Positions 45,952 through 59,206 of a DNA stretch of 64,000 nucleotides are shown here, piece after piece. The translations under genes and the position numbers were made by a program. The stretch spans positions 195,799,460 through 195,863,459 of the forward strand of contig OU015492.1 of assembly GCA_907164885.2 (NCBI GenBank). The letters run 5' to 3'. How positions within the stretch are numbered: position 1 is the stretch's first letter; each line of letters opens with the position of its first letter. The stretch comes from Dolomedes plantarius (lineage: Eukaryota > Arthropoda > Arachnida > Araneae > Dolomedidae). The notes under the pieces are model-generated. The model did no database searches. It had not been told where the DNA came from and saw only the letters and a list, made by a program, of their open reading frames with translations.

Positions 45952-46299
45952 TATGGGCTCGAGGTGGCCTTGTGGAAATGTGCTGGTTTTCGAAGCTGGG
46001 GGTGCTCGGATCGAATCCCGACATCCTCTATTAAATACCTCCGTGTCTATTCTGGATATGAACACGTTAAATCCATAGACAAAAAAGTCCCTATATGAAG
46101 GTCACTAAAGGTGGGAAAGGGTACGATCCCCTCCTAATGTCGCCCTTGGAGTTGCTCGGTCAAAATTGAGGTGGCAACTAGCAAAGACGGACTTCGACCC
46201 TTGCGGTGCTATTCAAACCGGAGACTCACACTTCAACCCGAAGCGTATACGGACCTGGTCTGGAAATGCATTCCAGCCAGGGGGTATTAGAAACAACAA
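45952..46299 (+). mobile_element. tRNA-derived SINE
   Basis: The head has a TGGCCTTGTGG A box (45965-45975) and a GGATCGAATCC B box (46008-46018). The body of about 280 bp is GC-richer than the surroundings and ends before an A-rich run. AAAATATT occurs at both edges (45944-45951 and 46300-46307), a possible short target duplication. Unrelated in body to the SINEs at 6.8 and 54.9 kb. Confidence 0.7.
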
Positions 46300-46865
46300 A
46301 AAATATTGATAGAGAATGAAAAAATATAAATACATTATTTTGAATTTTAATCAAAGAAACTTACTTTAATATAATTTTCTTCTGGCTTTTTGCTGCAAAA
46401 AAAAAAAATAAAAATACTCGAGTTCTTTTGAAAGAAAGGAAAACAACCAAAACATATTGTCGTCAATGACATCTTTTCTTCAGAACATTTAGTTACTTCT
46501 CTCTTAATAACGGAAAATAATATAGTTTTTAATAACAAGTAGCTCATGAATTGGTTGGTATATTAAATTAATTTTTTTTCCTGAAACAAAATTCAATGTT
46601 GGAACAATACTGAAATACTATGATTTCTTCCTAACCATCAAATAGTCAGTGTCCAAACGAGACACTGATAGTGAAGTTAACTACTAATTATAGCAACAGA
46701 CAAATTACTAAAAAAAATTACTAATTGATTATTGGCAGAAATTCACGTTTAATCGGGGATATAGTCGATTGCATTCGTTTCAATAGATGAAAAAAATACA
46801 AAAATTCACCCTAATACTTATTTTGCATTAATGTGTCAATATAATTATTATCTACAGATTTTATA

Positions 46866-46920
<55 letters not shown>

Positions 46921-49679
46921 TTAACAACATCTTCCGTTTCATTCTAAATTTCATTTCCTGGCTGAAATAACACGTAATTCGATTTCTCTTCTGGATTTTA
47001 AATCTTTGTTTGAAAGAAAACTTTTGAAGACGCAATTTTTTCCCTTGTTTTCTAACGATCAAAAATACTTTAGAAATCCTCCCTGTTTCAAACAGTGCCT
47101 GCAATTAAGTAAAATTTCCATGTTGCTAGAGGGCGAAAATCTCGAAAGTCACTTTTTATTTTATTTTCCCTTAAAGTTTTGGAAATACAAAGACTTAAAT
47201 TTATCTCCTTCAAATTCTACGTTCCTTAAACGTAAACGTATAAGTTTCTTAATCAATTCATAGACACTTAAAATTATTCAATCCTCTGTAATTAAAAGCT
47301 AAACAATAGTTTTCGTGACATGCGAGTAGAAAAAAAAAAATAAAACATTCTTATCACATCAAAGGAAGTTTATTTTGATTAATGAAATAACTTACTCGTT
47401 CCATCTTTCTCTCAACTTTGTAACGCCATTTTTATAAATTAAAATTTTTATTTCTAATCTAAAGTAATATATATATATTTTTTTTATCTTAACATCCCTT
47501 AAGATTTATCAAAGTTTTGAGAAAAATGGTATAATATTCTAAAATAGCTGGTGTGAAAGATCCAAGTAAATAGATTTATTGCTCTGTAAAGAGATTTTTC
47601 GAGCAAAATGTGTAAAGTGGGATCAAGAAATTTTAAAATAAGGGAATATTACGTAAAAGAAATGAAGGGATACTTCAGGGATGTTTTTAAATTTTATAAA
47701 TCTTTTAATGTTTTACTAATTAAAGTATAATATGCATTGAACTAAAGCAAAAAATCTGTTTTGAGAGTAGCACAAATGAAAACGAATAGTTATAAAAATT
47801 AATGGTAGAATAAAAGTAAAATTTTGAAAAACCGCTATTAAAGTCTACCCAAAAGGGCTTTTAAAGTCATTTTATAGCTAAAGCCTTCCATATTTCTCTA
47901 CACGGTGAATGAAATGCAAAATTGATTGATGATACCAATTAGACATGAGTCATCGATAAAATAACATATCTAAAAAGATTTTTGGCGTCTTAGGAAAGAA
48001 CTTTCTCTTGCAATCACCTGAACACCCTTTCAGGGGAAACAACCTCCACCGTTTGAACGGTGTAGAGTTTTTCCCGATCTTTTTTTAACCGAAAGAATCT
48101 TGAAATTTTTCCAATTAAAGGTTACAAAATGTTTTTAATTCTTTAAACTGATAACAGATGGCAGTACTAGCCATTTTTCTGCACATTAAACTGGGATGCA
48201 TTGAATGCAAGTAAAAAAAAGACTCGATTTAGGCGTGTGCACTGTGCAAACGGCACCCCTCAAAGGGTTAAAGGGAATATGTCTTAAATCTACAATTTAA
48301 AAAAAAAAAAACAGCAATGTTGGAAAAAAAATTCTGCTTTGGCATTGCACTTTCTGGAATACCAGAAATCAAATATAGGACTTATCCGGTATAAGCAATT
48401 TCATCTCCTACCTTCTTAAGGAGGAATAAATTAAGCCAGCTAAAAGCTGGCTATCCATCTAGTATAATCGGTAGTTATTGGAAACGAATTCTCTCTTTCA
48501 TGACTTGGCTTGAAGGAGATAAGTGATTTCTCTGCTGATTTATTCTTTAGATTTAAAACGATTTCAATAACAAACAAACAATTTTAAATTTAAATCATAT
48601 CTTTATTTGAATAAGGATTAAACGTTGTTCAAAATCTTAAGAAAATAAAATTTTAAAAAACTGTAGCGTCAAAGTAAAACTGTAGCAGCATGTATTGTGA
48701 ACTCCTGACTCAGTGGTTTTGTTGGTTTCTGAAATATTTTTTTTCTGAATAAATTGGCAATACTGTTTTTCTAATGAAAACTATTTTTGAATGAAAATGA
48801 GGCGTTGAAATAAAGGCGTTGCAATAAAATACGTTCCTGTGTAATAGTCATTTTTTGTGCAGTGATTTGAGTCTTTTTACTGTGTAAACTTCGACGAAAT
48901 TTTAGTTAATACTTTGATAGTATTGTTGTAACCCTAATGAGTTACAAAACAATGTGAATTTCTATCTTCTCCTCTCACATCATAATAATTTTATTTCATT
49001 GTGTTGATTACGCAAAAATAGGGGAACCAATTTAATTTGGTTGTAATTGGCACGGGTTGTTCATTTTCGGGGATTTTATAGCAACGGAACTTATAGTCAA
49101 CCCTTCCAGCAAATGAGATTTCAGAGGTAATATACTGTCCTTTGTGACGATCATACCTTATGCAAATATAAGGTTCAAATCATTCTCCTACTTTGTGTCA
49201 AGAACTTTCCGTCTTCACCTATACTGGTTATCTTAAATTTCTTCAAAGGCAGTTATGGTTTTCAGCAACAAGAGTTCAACAGCTTGAATGAGCAGTTCAA
49301 AACACCATAAAAGGACTGTTTAAGAAAATGCAAGCAAATTTTTCTGGGTATTTCCTGGAATATCAGATGAATACGGCATAATTAATGCCGTATGGTCTTT
49401 TGGTCGCCTTATGGTCTTTTGCCCCATTTAAAGCTTCTTATAAAGTAGAACAACTAAAGACAGTGGAAGATACGGAAAATGAAGTGTGTTTTTATTTTCT
49501 CATTGCTATAATTCAGAAATCAGTTAATAGACAATAATCGGTTGTTTCTTCTTCCAAAAACTCCAGCTATCTCCGAAGTTGTAACTTAGAAATATCTACC
49601 CATGACGAGGTAATACGACGCTCTAAACAAAATAATCCTATTTGGATAATAATAGAACCTCACACTACGTGAACAAAAT
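46300..49679. other. AT-rich stretch, no gene seen
   Basis: (TA)n at 46870-46917. Short frames at 46347-46547 (-), 46811-47104 (-) and 47006-47263 (+) overlap or lack motifs. A small palindrome CACCGTTTGAACGGTG is at about 48048. Nothing else supported over 3.4 kb. Confidence 0.25.
46870..46917. repeat. (TA)n microsatellite
   Basis: About 24 TA units. Confidence 0.95.
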
Positions 49680-50050
49680 GGAATTATTCCCGAAATAAAC
49701 CCATTATTTACCCAAACGTTCATAAAACATTAAAATTAATGGTAGTAAATATTACGCGGAAAAATTCCCCTTAAAACCAAATGTATCGTTTAGTTTTCTC
49801 TCCTGGGAAACACGCTCGAAAAACAATTAGGGATCCATTATAGAGAGGCATTTCTCTTTAAATTTTCCCAGTATTCTGTGCACGCACATCATGCTTTTGA
49901 TGGGCGTGTGTTACTACAATATGCCGTTCCACTAGAGCGATTTTCGTGTAAGCTCTACCGTGTCTGTGCGGACGTATTCTTAACTGTGGAACACGATGCT
50001 GAATGAAACCGTTAGGTGTATTGCGTGCGTAAGTATGTATTTCCTAGTCA
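49680..50050. other. GC-richer block, function unknown
   Basis: Composition is more balanced than the surroundings, with no long frame and no clear splice pair. Similar in style to blocks at 60-240, 15600-15770, 30060-30320 and 55860-56160. Candidate conserved non-coding sequence. Confidence 0.2.
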
Positions 50051-50545
50051 CAGCGAAAGATTATTGAAAAATGTGAAGAAAGGTTCTTGTTGAAAACCTA
50101 ACTAAATATCTACACGCTTTGTATGCAGAAGTGTTAATAGATCAATTAAATGTACGGGATTTCAAACATTTGGAGCAGAACGAAGTGTGCGTGTATAAAT
50201 TGTTATTCATACAAGTAACTTTAACTTATACATATGTATGCGGATATCCACTTTAGAAAGTTAGTTGATGTTAATTAACGATGACACCAAAAATCTAAAC
50301 GAGATAGCTCTGCTTTTAGCACGTGAGAAGAACAATATTAATGTTCCTTGAAAGTTTATCTCATTAATATATGATTTAATAAGCTCGAAATATGGGTTGT
50401 GTATACGTTTAACATCAGTAATTACTGATAGGATTCGATAACTCGTTAAATTCCTGTATAACTCCTCTAACAGAAAATTTCATTTGAAAGCACAGACTTC
50501 TTATTATAAACGTCATCTGAAAAAGTTGCTGCTACTTATAGCAAT

Positions 50546-50762
50546 TTTGGAACTTAATCCATTACACTTGAAGCCGGGATTGCTGGCGATTTATTTAAGG
50601 GGGCACCGTATAGGTGGCCAGCATTACCTCCTACAAGCCGTTCCCGTAATTTAGAACCGAGACTGGAACACTCGACCCCGCACCTGCAGAGGTAAATTTG
50701 AGAACTTGGAGGACTTTTCAGCCACGACAGATTTTGCGTGCACCAGGCGCCATTAGTGTATG
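50546..50762 (-). mobile_element. SINE-A fragment (3' part)
   Basis: About 215 bp matching 18920-19155 in the same orientation, including GGGGGCACCGTATAGGTGGC, AGCATTACC, CCTACAAGCCG, AGAGGTAAATTTG and GCCACGACAGATTTT. The tRNA-like head is missing: homology stops after CCATTAGTGTA, so the copy is 5'-truncated. Confidence 0.65.
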
Positions 50763-51057
50763 CGGTTCATCAGAAAAAGTTCATTTGAAAAAGTTAAAGT
50801 GCATCATTATCTTAACGAAATAAAACATTTTGCAAAGAGAGGTTTTTTTATTTTTCCATTCAGAAGAATTTTAGCTAATAAATCAGTCTTCCGTTCTTTC
50901 TATCAATATAGAAAAGTTTTGCTAAAATAAAAATTAATTTCCTAGCTCGGCATCTAGTCATAAAAATCGAAGTTTTTTCTCTTCCCATTACCTTCTTGTG
51001 ACACCTTTGAAAAAAATTCTTTCGATATTTTGGTAATTAGAAGGTAACCCGTCATTT

Positions 51058-51085
51058 TGACGTCATAATACTAATAATGACGTCA
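51058..51085. promoter_or_regulatory. Two CRE-like palindromes 20 bp apart
   Basis: TGACGTCATAAT occurs at 51058 and again at 51078, a direct repeat with a 20-bp period (two helical turns). A 74-codon frame begins at 51101 (MKVTKYPELSNN...), 15 bp after the second site; it has no known motif, and the spacing is too short for a normal promoter. Confidence 0.35.
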
Positions 51086-52107
51086 TAATGGAAAAAGTAT
51101 ATGAAAGTTACAAAATATCCCGAATTATCTAACAATATTGCATTTAATCCACACCTTGTAAAAGAAAACCCTTTCATTATTTTTTATTTTAGTTTTTCAT
51201 GCGATTGGAGTAGTAGACTGCCATCCAGTTTTTTACAGCTCACTACGCGATATGAATACTTGAGCTATTTGATTCATTCACATTCAAGTTTGTTTACTTT
51301 CAGAATTCATCGCAAAAGTAAATAGATTTTTAAAAACTGTTAAATATATAGCTAAAAGCATCCAATTTTTTTAGTTCTGAATGTTTTATGGAAAAATAGG
51401 CTGAACAAACGTGATTTGATGGAGAAGATATTAGTTTTTAGGTAAGAAAAAATTCTGAACCACATCTGAAATTGAAATTAAGCCTAACCGGCCGTTTGTT
51501 TACTGAGGGCTTCAATTGAAAGATGAGTACAGCCCAGAAGTGTTATACAGAGACAACGACAATTATATATATAATTAAAAATCATTACATGGTTTGAAGA
51601 TACAATAACGTTATTATTTTTAAAAAATCATCAGCTAATTTTATTTCACTGGCATGAGTCACTTATTTATCCTTAATCTTATCTTCCACATCCTTTAAAC
51701 AAATTTTTCTTAGCAGTTATATTAAAATATTCCAGATGCTCTTTTACGTCATCGCTGAGTAATAAAATTCCCCTCGTAAAGGTTGATTACTGTTATTTCT
51801 ACCATGATATCACAATCGTAAAAGGCGTAAAACTTTTCCACAACAAAGGAATATACGTTTTTTGACAGTTTCATTTTTCTTTCATAAAATTTATTACTCA
51901 CTGACGTAATCTTTATCATATTTCCACATTTCAAAATTGTTTTTCAGATTAAAGGGGAGGCTATTCTTGCACGAAAATGCATTTATAAAATAAGAATTAC
52001 GTATCAAGGAAATGTCTCCACAACATCATTTAAGTTTTTTCAATGACTACAGACAATGAAGGCTGTGAAGGTAATCTTAAAAAAAAGAAGCCCATATTAT
52101 GCAGATA

Positions 52108-52210
52108 CAGTAATACCCCGAAGTTATGCGATAGGTGGGACCGACAAGTCGGGGATCGTCTTTGCATATAAATACAAATAAATTTTGTCTCTTTGGGTCC
52201 AAGAACTTTC
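52108..52210 (+). mobile_element. Tigger-like terminus fragment
   Basis: TA|CAGTAATACCCCGAAGTTATG, then GGTGGGACCGACAAGTCG, a typical Tigger/pogo-type left end. No partner terminus found; probably truncated. Confidence 0.4.
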
Positions 52211-52222
52211 AAAAAAAAAAAA

Positions 52223-53190
52223 ATTTGAGGGGATGTTGGACTTTCAAATTACCAAATATCGAACAACAATTGGAATTTTTTTAGGTGTATTAATATTTTA
52301 AAAATATGTAAATACTAGCTGAAAACCCGCACTTCGCTACGGAGTACATTCAAATTAAATACAACGGTCAATGTATGCAATTAATGCCAAAAAAAAATTG
52401 ATATATATATATACATATTTATAATCAATACGACGATCAATGTATACAATTGATGTAAAAAAAAAATATATATATTTATAAAAAAATCGTAAAGGATATT
52501 TTTATAGACAAAATAATGTAGAAGAAAATATTCAAACTAAATGTAATAGGACATACTAAAGAATATAGTACAGTTAATATTGTACAGTTTGAGGAACATA
52601 ATATCTTTTATTGTATTTTAATATTTTTTTGGATAATGTCCAATCGTCTGCCGCATTAGTAAGAAAAAAAATTTTTTTTTTGTCTATTTAGTTGTTATGC
52701 ACGTGACGATAAATTTATTTAAAGTACCAGAAAAAGAAATCACGTGATCAGCATTTTATAAATTAAATTCTAAAAATCAAACTTTAAAAATTCCCCAAAA
52801 ATCAGAAAATGGAGGTAAAGATTCGAAAAAGATTTCATTTTCAAGGAATTTTTATGACCTTTCTCGTGATATAAATTTTATAACCCTCAAATTATTATTT
52901 TAAATGCAAATTTTAAAAAAGTTACAAAAACAGCTTAAAAATTTAATTTAAAAAAATCTAAGAAGAATTTTTCAAAAATATTTCTTAGTGCACTACTACA
53001 CTATAAGAAGAATCGCCATTTAGGTCCAGCGGTTTGGTCTGTGCGTTGTATGTCAGTCAGTCAGTCATTCAGTCAGTTTCGGAACTGTTATATATATAGA
53101 TTGGAACAAAATGCATTTAATATATGCAGGGAAAAGTAAAATGAAAATTTGGTGGCTTTAGAAAATTAAGTACTAAAGGTAGGTGATAAA
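52223..53190 (+). repeat. TTAA-end repeat split by Helitron copy 3
   Basis: 52223-52314 plus 53101-53190 join into the same sequence as 1283-1454 (minus strand there). The break lies exactly at the Helitron ends. Confidence 0.75.
52315..53100 (-). mobile_element. Non-autonomous Helitron, copy 3
   Basis: 786 bp; minus-strand 5' TCTATATATATAACAGTTCC (from 53100), GACTGACTGAATGACTGACT tract, 3' CCGTAGCGAAGTGCGG, GTTTTCAG and CTAG (52318-52315). Inserted between A and T with no duplication, confirmed by the empty relative at 1.3 kb. Its internal TA array is short (about 6 units at 52401-52412). Confidence 0.9.
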
Positions 53191-53621
53191 ACATCTTTTA
53201 AATGGCTCTTTCTCAAAATGAGTCATTTCCAGATTTTTCAAGTCTTTGAAATGTTCCTTGAGTCATAATTTTTGACGAAATTTTATAAAGTTTATAAAAA
53301 AGACTGTTCTAATACATTAAAATAAAGTTATGTATCCATTTCTGATTTCTACATCATTCGGATTATCAAATTTTAACTTAAGTGTAGGAAAGTACAAAAA
53401 TTGCTAGAAAATTCAGAGTACAAGCATAAAAATATTTCCTAAAAATTAATTATTTAACCAAAGCACAGAGTAATACATAAATCTGTTCAAAGTTTATTTA
53501 TAAGAAATGTAAATACAAAATTAAGGGGAAGTTAAAAATTGGATAGCAAGGATTATTTAGCATGCATATATACATACATATATACATACGTACACATATA
53601 TAGATACATACTCGTATATAC

Positions 53622-53705
53622 ATACAAAAGAGGTAAGCAACGATAAGTAATCCTACATTAATAACCCGCGATAGTTTCGTTAAAAGAGACTACCTGAAAT
53701 TTTTT
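53622..53705 (-). repeat. Repeat R1 fragment
   Basis: GAGGTAAGCAACGATAAG, TAATCCTACATTAATAACC and AAAGAGACTACCTGAAA match the reverse complement of the R1 5' end. The 3' half is absent; a TACA/TATA-rich run precedes it. Confidence 0.6.
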
Positions 53706-53769
53706 AATAGAATTTTTTTAAATATTCATAAAATTTTATAAGGTGTTTAATATAGTTATACTTTAATGA

Positions 53770-53843
53770 ATATGTATGCAAAATTTCATGTCTCTGAGGA
53801 AAATTTTTTAAAAATCGCTTCGTAATGTCCACCATCGCCTTAA
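53770..53843 (-). repeat. TTAAGG-type repeat fragment
   Basis: Minus-strand TTAAGGCGATGGTGGACAT, then TACGAAGCGATTTTT and ATGAAATTTTGC match 404-473. Confidence 0.4.
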
Positions 53844-54909
53844 AGGGAAAATATTGTATTGAAATTTAAATTTGCATTAAATATTAACATTATACATATG
53901 TACAAGATATTAAAAAATACATGTTGATGGTTTTAAAAAATCCAATAAAGTAGTCTGCCGTATTAACGCCTTTTTTTCGCAAAGAATTTCTTCATATCTG
54001 AATAACACTTTTTTACTCACTGCTTTGTCGTGATCACGCTATCTTTATTAGACTATATTCTCTAAAAAAATCTGTAACCCATCTCAATTGCGCTGGAGAC
54101 CTTCTGTCAAGTTTATAATTGTCTTTGGCTTTTCATTGTGCATTGTACTTCTGCACTATTATTTCATTAAGTCTACATTGTACTTATGCACATTTTGCAC
54201 ATGGATTATAAGAAATGAAACGAATTAAATCGGTACCTATGGAATTAAGGACCTGTTAAATTGTTTTTTAACGTCCTCTCAAGGTCTTGTGGTGTCATAA
54301 ACAAAGGACAACATGGCGTTGTCAAATTAGAGAGAGGTATATAGGGTAATATCAAAAACAGCGTAACTCCGAGTTTGCGTAAGTCCGGGTAGCAGGGGTA
54401 TTAGTGTACATCTCTCTCTTAGACAGATATAAACGGGAAAAGAAAACGCAGTAAACAAATTATAATACAAACTTATAAAATTTTCATAAAGGCATTAAAA
54501 TAAGACAATAATATTCAAACATAAAAGATAAAAGTTTATCACACAAACCCCTCAATTAAGCTTGAAAGAAAAGAAAACTTTAAAATATTTTTAAATTTAT
54601 TAAAAATTTACATTAAAACTCAGGCCTTCAAAACGCATTTTATTTATAAATTATTTGTTTACTGCATGTATCTTGTGTATATGAAATTGATGAAATGTTC
54701 AAAAAAAGGAAGTTAATAAATTATGGATAATGTTAATGGAAAATGAGACGTTAATCTAGAAAATACTCAGCGACATGAATAAAATAAATATCCATATTTT
54801 TTTTTCTCCTGATATTTTAGGGACTGATTAAAAATTGAGAGTCGATAGTTCAAGACACAAATTTAAATGCCTTTTTCTTAAATATTACCGGAGATTTCTC
54901 CGTATACAG
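53844..54909. other. AT-rich stretch, no gene seen
   Basis: At 54350-54395 the run CAGCGTAACTCCGAGTTTGC, GTAAGTCCGGG resembles a Tigger-type terminus, without a partner. The rest is featureless. Confidence 0.25.
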
Positions 54910-55087
54910 AGCCGGTTGATGGCCGAATGGCTAGGGCGCTGGCAGTCAGTACCAGAGTCTGTGGGTTCGAGTCCCATTCTAGGCATGAACGTTTGTAGCC
55001 GTTCAGAATTGGCTTTAAGCAGTAGGTCCCGGTCTAATTAGCCCCCGTGTAGCAAAAATTGACCGTAGTGCTCCAAACCAAACCAAA
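54910..55087 (+). mobile_element. tRNA-derived SINE with 11-bp target duplication
   Basis: The tRNA-like head contains TGGCCGAATGGCTAGGGCGC (A box) and GTGGGTTCGAGTCCCA (B box GGTTCGAGTCC). A short body with GCAGTAGGTCCCGGTC follows, ending in CCAAACCAAACCAAA. TCCGTATACAG flanks it exactly at 54899-54909 and 55088-55098. 178 bp. The plus frame at 54835-55041 is chance. Confidence 0.85.
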
Positions 55088-55098
55088 TCCGTATACAG

Positions 55099-55859
55099 CC
55101 CACTTCTACTTCCACAATGGTAACCACAGATGTGATTCTGCCATAAATGAAAACACAGACAATATTTCCTGTTTCAGATAGTTTTTATTATTTTCTAACT
55201 ATTCTAAAAGTTGAATGCTAATTATCATTTCAATTTTATTCATTACAAATGTAAACCATTTATTTTTCTATGGATGTTAAATTGAATATTAACACAGTTT
55301 AAAACTTGCATTAAATAATTATTCAAAACCAATCATATGTTGATGGTTTTAAAACATTTGGTACTAATATAGGGCTAACGCATAAGTTAATAAGTCATTA
55401 TAAGTTTCTAACTAGTATGGGTATTGCTTAGGAAAAACAATAGCTCTTATCGGAAACTGAAAAGAATATGAAGGATATCACTAGCTATGGTATATGATGT
55501 AAACCGTTGAGACATGAAATTCTCTAAAAAAAAAAAAATTCCCTAGAGAAATAATGGCAGAAATTATCCATTTGCTGGGACAAAGTCCGGACATTTCGAT
55601 AAATACCTATAATCGATACTCGGTGATGTCCGAAACCTACATATTTGAAAAGTGAAAGTTAAGATTTGAAAGGATAGATTTTCGAACCAATGACTTGTAT
55701 AACTCATCATCATTCTTCTCGGCAATGATCAGACAACGATGTAAACCGGACAGAACCAATAGCACTATTCTCGTTTAATTTGAATATTTTCCTAACAAAG
55801 TGGACATGTTCTCCAGATAAGTCATTGTTAGTCAGGACCAAATTAAAAATTGTGGTAAA
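55099..55859. other. AT-rich stretch, no gene seen
   Basis: Nothing recognisable. Confidence 0.3.
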
Positions 55860-56160
55860 TTAAAAAGCAAGGCCCGGCACCGGCACCATTAGATTGTAAT
55901 TCAAGACAGTTGAGATCGACACCATTGCAAATGAAACCAATTGCGAAGAAGTTATTGTTGCGGTCGTCGAGAGGGTAATCCGCGTTTCTTCGAGCCAATT
56001 ATCCGTGTTGACACTCCAGGATCTGCTGACCACGATACACGAATCGCCGATTGTGTTGTAAGTAGCAATTCAGCTCAAACAATAACTCGAACCTGGCTCT
56101 CGCACGTGTCTTTAAACTGGCTTCTGCCCCCAAATGCATTCACTCATTATTAATCATTAA
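55860..56160 (+). other. GC-rich block, possible exon or conserved element
   Basis: Includes a 70-codon frame (55941-56153; RVDTPGSADHDTRIADCVVS) and a consensus donor-like GTAAGT after GATTGTGTT (about 56058). No acceptor or homology that I can name. Candidate only. Confidence 0.2.
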
Positions 56161-57018
56161 CCCAGTTTGTTTAGCATTTTGTACCTTACATGGTCTTCTA
56201 ATCTGTGGCTGAAAGACATCCTTAGCGTTTGCATAAATAAATAGAATCACAACAGATCCTCGTGACCAAATCGTCAGATGCAACCGGCCATTGTTAATAC
56301 CATCGAGGTCTATGGTTAATACATCTTAGGGGAGTTCCTCATACGTCTGATCGTCCCAAAGCATTAGCTCAGAACTTTGATAATTCATTTACATCTAAGG
56401 TTATTTCTCGTTAAATTTAGAAGTCGTTCGTATTTTTTAACCGAAAACATCGAATATTTTTAAACAGCTTTTAAATTTAACAGGGGAGGTTTAAATTATA
56501 TGTTTTAAAAGCATGTTAATAAAATTCCCTTTTTTACTCAGTCTCTGTATTCTTAAAAAAATATAATTAAGTAATGAGTAAAATTTTGTAATAATTAAAA
56601 AGCTCCGCAACTTTTTGTTCAGCCTGAAGCTAAATAAATTAATCTAAATATTAAATACTAAAAGCTGCCGAGCTGTTATAAAATTTTCCAAGTAACTTCC
56701 CTTCCGATATTAATCTGTTCCTTCGAAAGGGCTTTCGGGATTTTATACCGTTAAGGTGACATTCGATTTCCCTTTCCTATAATGATTTAAATATAAACTA
56801 TTTATTTAGCAGGCAAAGGCCTGACCTTAACACCGTTCCGCAAGTCATGATCTACAAAACACCTGACAGCTGAATCAAAATCCAGATGATCGCCTGAAAT
56901 TCCCATGTTTTCTATGGCTTCCATGATTAAACCTTACACGACAAGTTATGAAATTTGGGTAGTTAAAATCAAGTGATATAAGCTTCACTGATTTTACAGA
57001 ATAGGATCTAAGCAAGAA

Positions 57019-57021
<3 letters not shown>
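56161..57021. other. No gene seen
   Basis: AT-rich with a small CTTCCGATATTAATCTG block. Nothing supported. Confidence 0.25.

Positions 57022-57098
<77 letters not shown>
57022..57098. repeat. (TA)n microsatellite
   Basis: About 38 TA units. Confidence 0.95.
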
Positions 57099-57100
<2 letters not shown>

Positions 57101-57566
57101 TTAAAATCCAATGTACCAATTGCTGTCAGTGGCTGAGGCACTTAAATAATACTCGCACCGTTTTAACTCAAAATATATTTATTAAAACACTTTTGTGCTT
57201 CGAGACAGAAAACGAAGGTGTTGCCTGTATAAATGCTCCTCGTGTGGTTCCCGAATAAAGTAAAGTAAAATCATAATTCTACATCACTTCAAATTCCTAT
57301 TGTAGACCTTTCCTGTGGTCATAATTATCATTAGGTCAGAAAATATATAAGTTTCAAATCGCCTGGCTTTGTCTTATACGGTAATCGTTTTCATCTCTAA
57401 ACTGCTCAGCTGTCTCTTTTCTCACTGGACATTTTCAGCTCAGAGCTCACCTGAGGACAAATATAACAATTACGAAAAGGTTTAACGACGTCAATAAAAT
57501 TAATAATTTATAGGACAAAACCTGCATTTAATTAAGTTATGGACTGAGAAACTGTTTTGGCATAAC

Positions 57567-58647
<1,081 letters not shown>

Positions 58648-59045
58648 AATAATTACAAAATAAAAAGAACTTTTTATATACCACATTTTTAAATTTTCTG
58701 ATGAATCATATAAACTGACAATTCTGCGTATTAATAAATACTTTAAATTTTTTTTGGATGAATTATTCCATCAACTTGAAAGAAAATGATCAACTGCGTA
58801 ATAAAGAGAGCAATTATAAGAAATTTTTAAAAACAACAAAATTAACTGAAAATGAATTCAAATCTGCTTAAAGATGGCTAAAAGTATTAATGCATTGTCA
58901 TCGTGTAATGCATTGTCATCGTGTTCTGAGCTATTCTGAAAGTTTCAAATGTCTAGCTAGTCGGGAAGTTAGTTAAAAATCGATTGCAAGATTTGTACTG
59001 GACAAACACACAAACAAGAAAGCGAGTTAATAAAAACATGGTAAT
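58648..59045 (-). repeat. Dispersed repeat R2, copy b
   Basis: Inverted relative to copies a and c. It contains a local duplication of TAATGCATTGTCATCGTG and the short (TTTG) tract ACACACAAACAAG. Truncated or diverged in the middle compared with copy a. Confidence 0.7.
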
Positions 59046-59159
59046 ATAATCACAAGATATGGTTATTGAATAATCCGTATCATTTAGATAAGAACTCGCT
59101 CGTTTTGTGAAAGGCAGACTTCATAAGTTATAGAGTTAATTTTATTATTCACATACCTG

Positions 59160-59206
59160 CTTACATTGTTCATTTTGATTATAAAAATAAAAATGAACAA
59201 TGTAAG
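59160..59206. repeat. Hairpin, 17-bp perfect arms, 13-nt loop
   Basis: CTTACATTGTTCATTTT (59160-59176) and its exact reverse complement (59190-59206). Confidence 0.75.
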
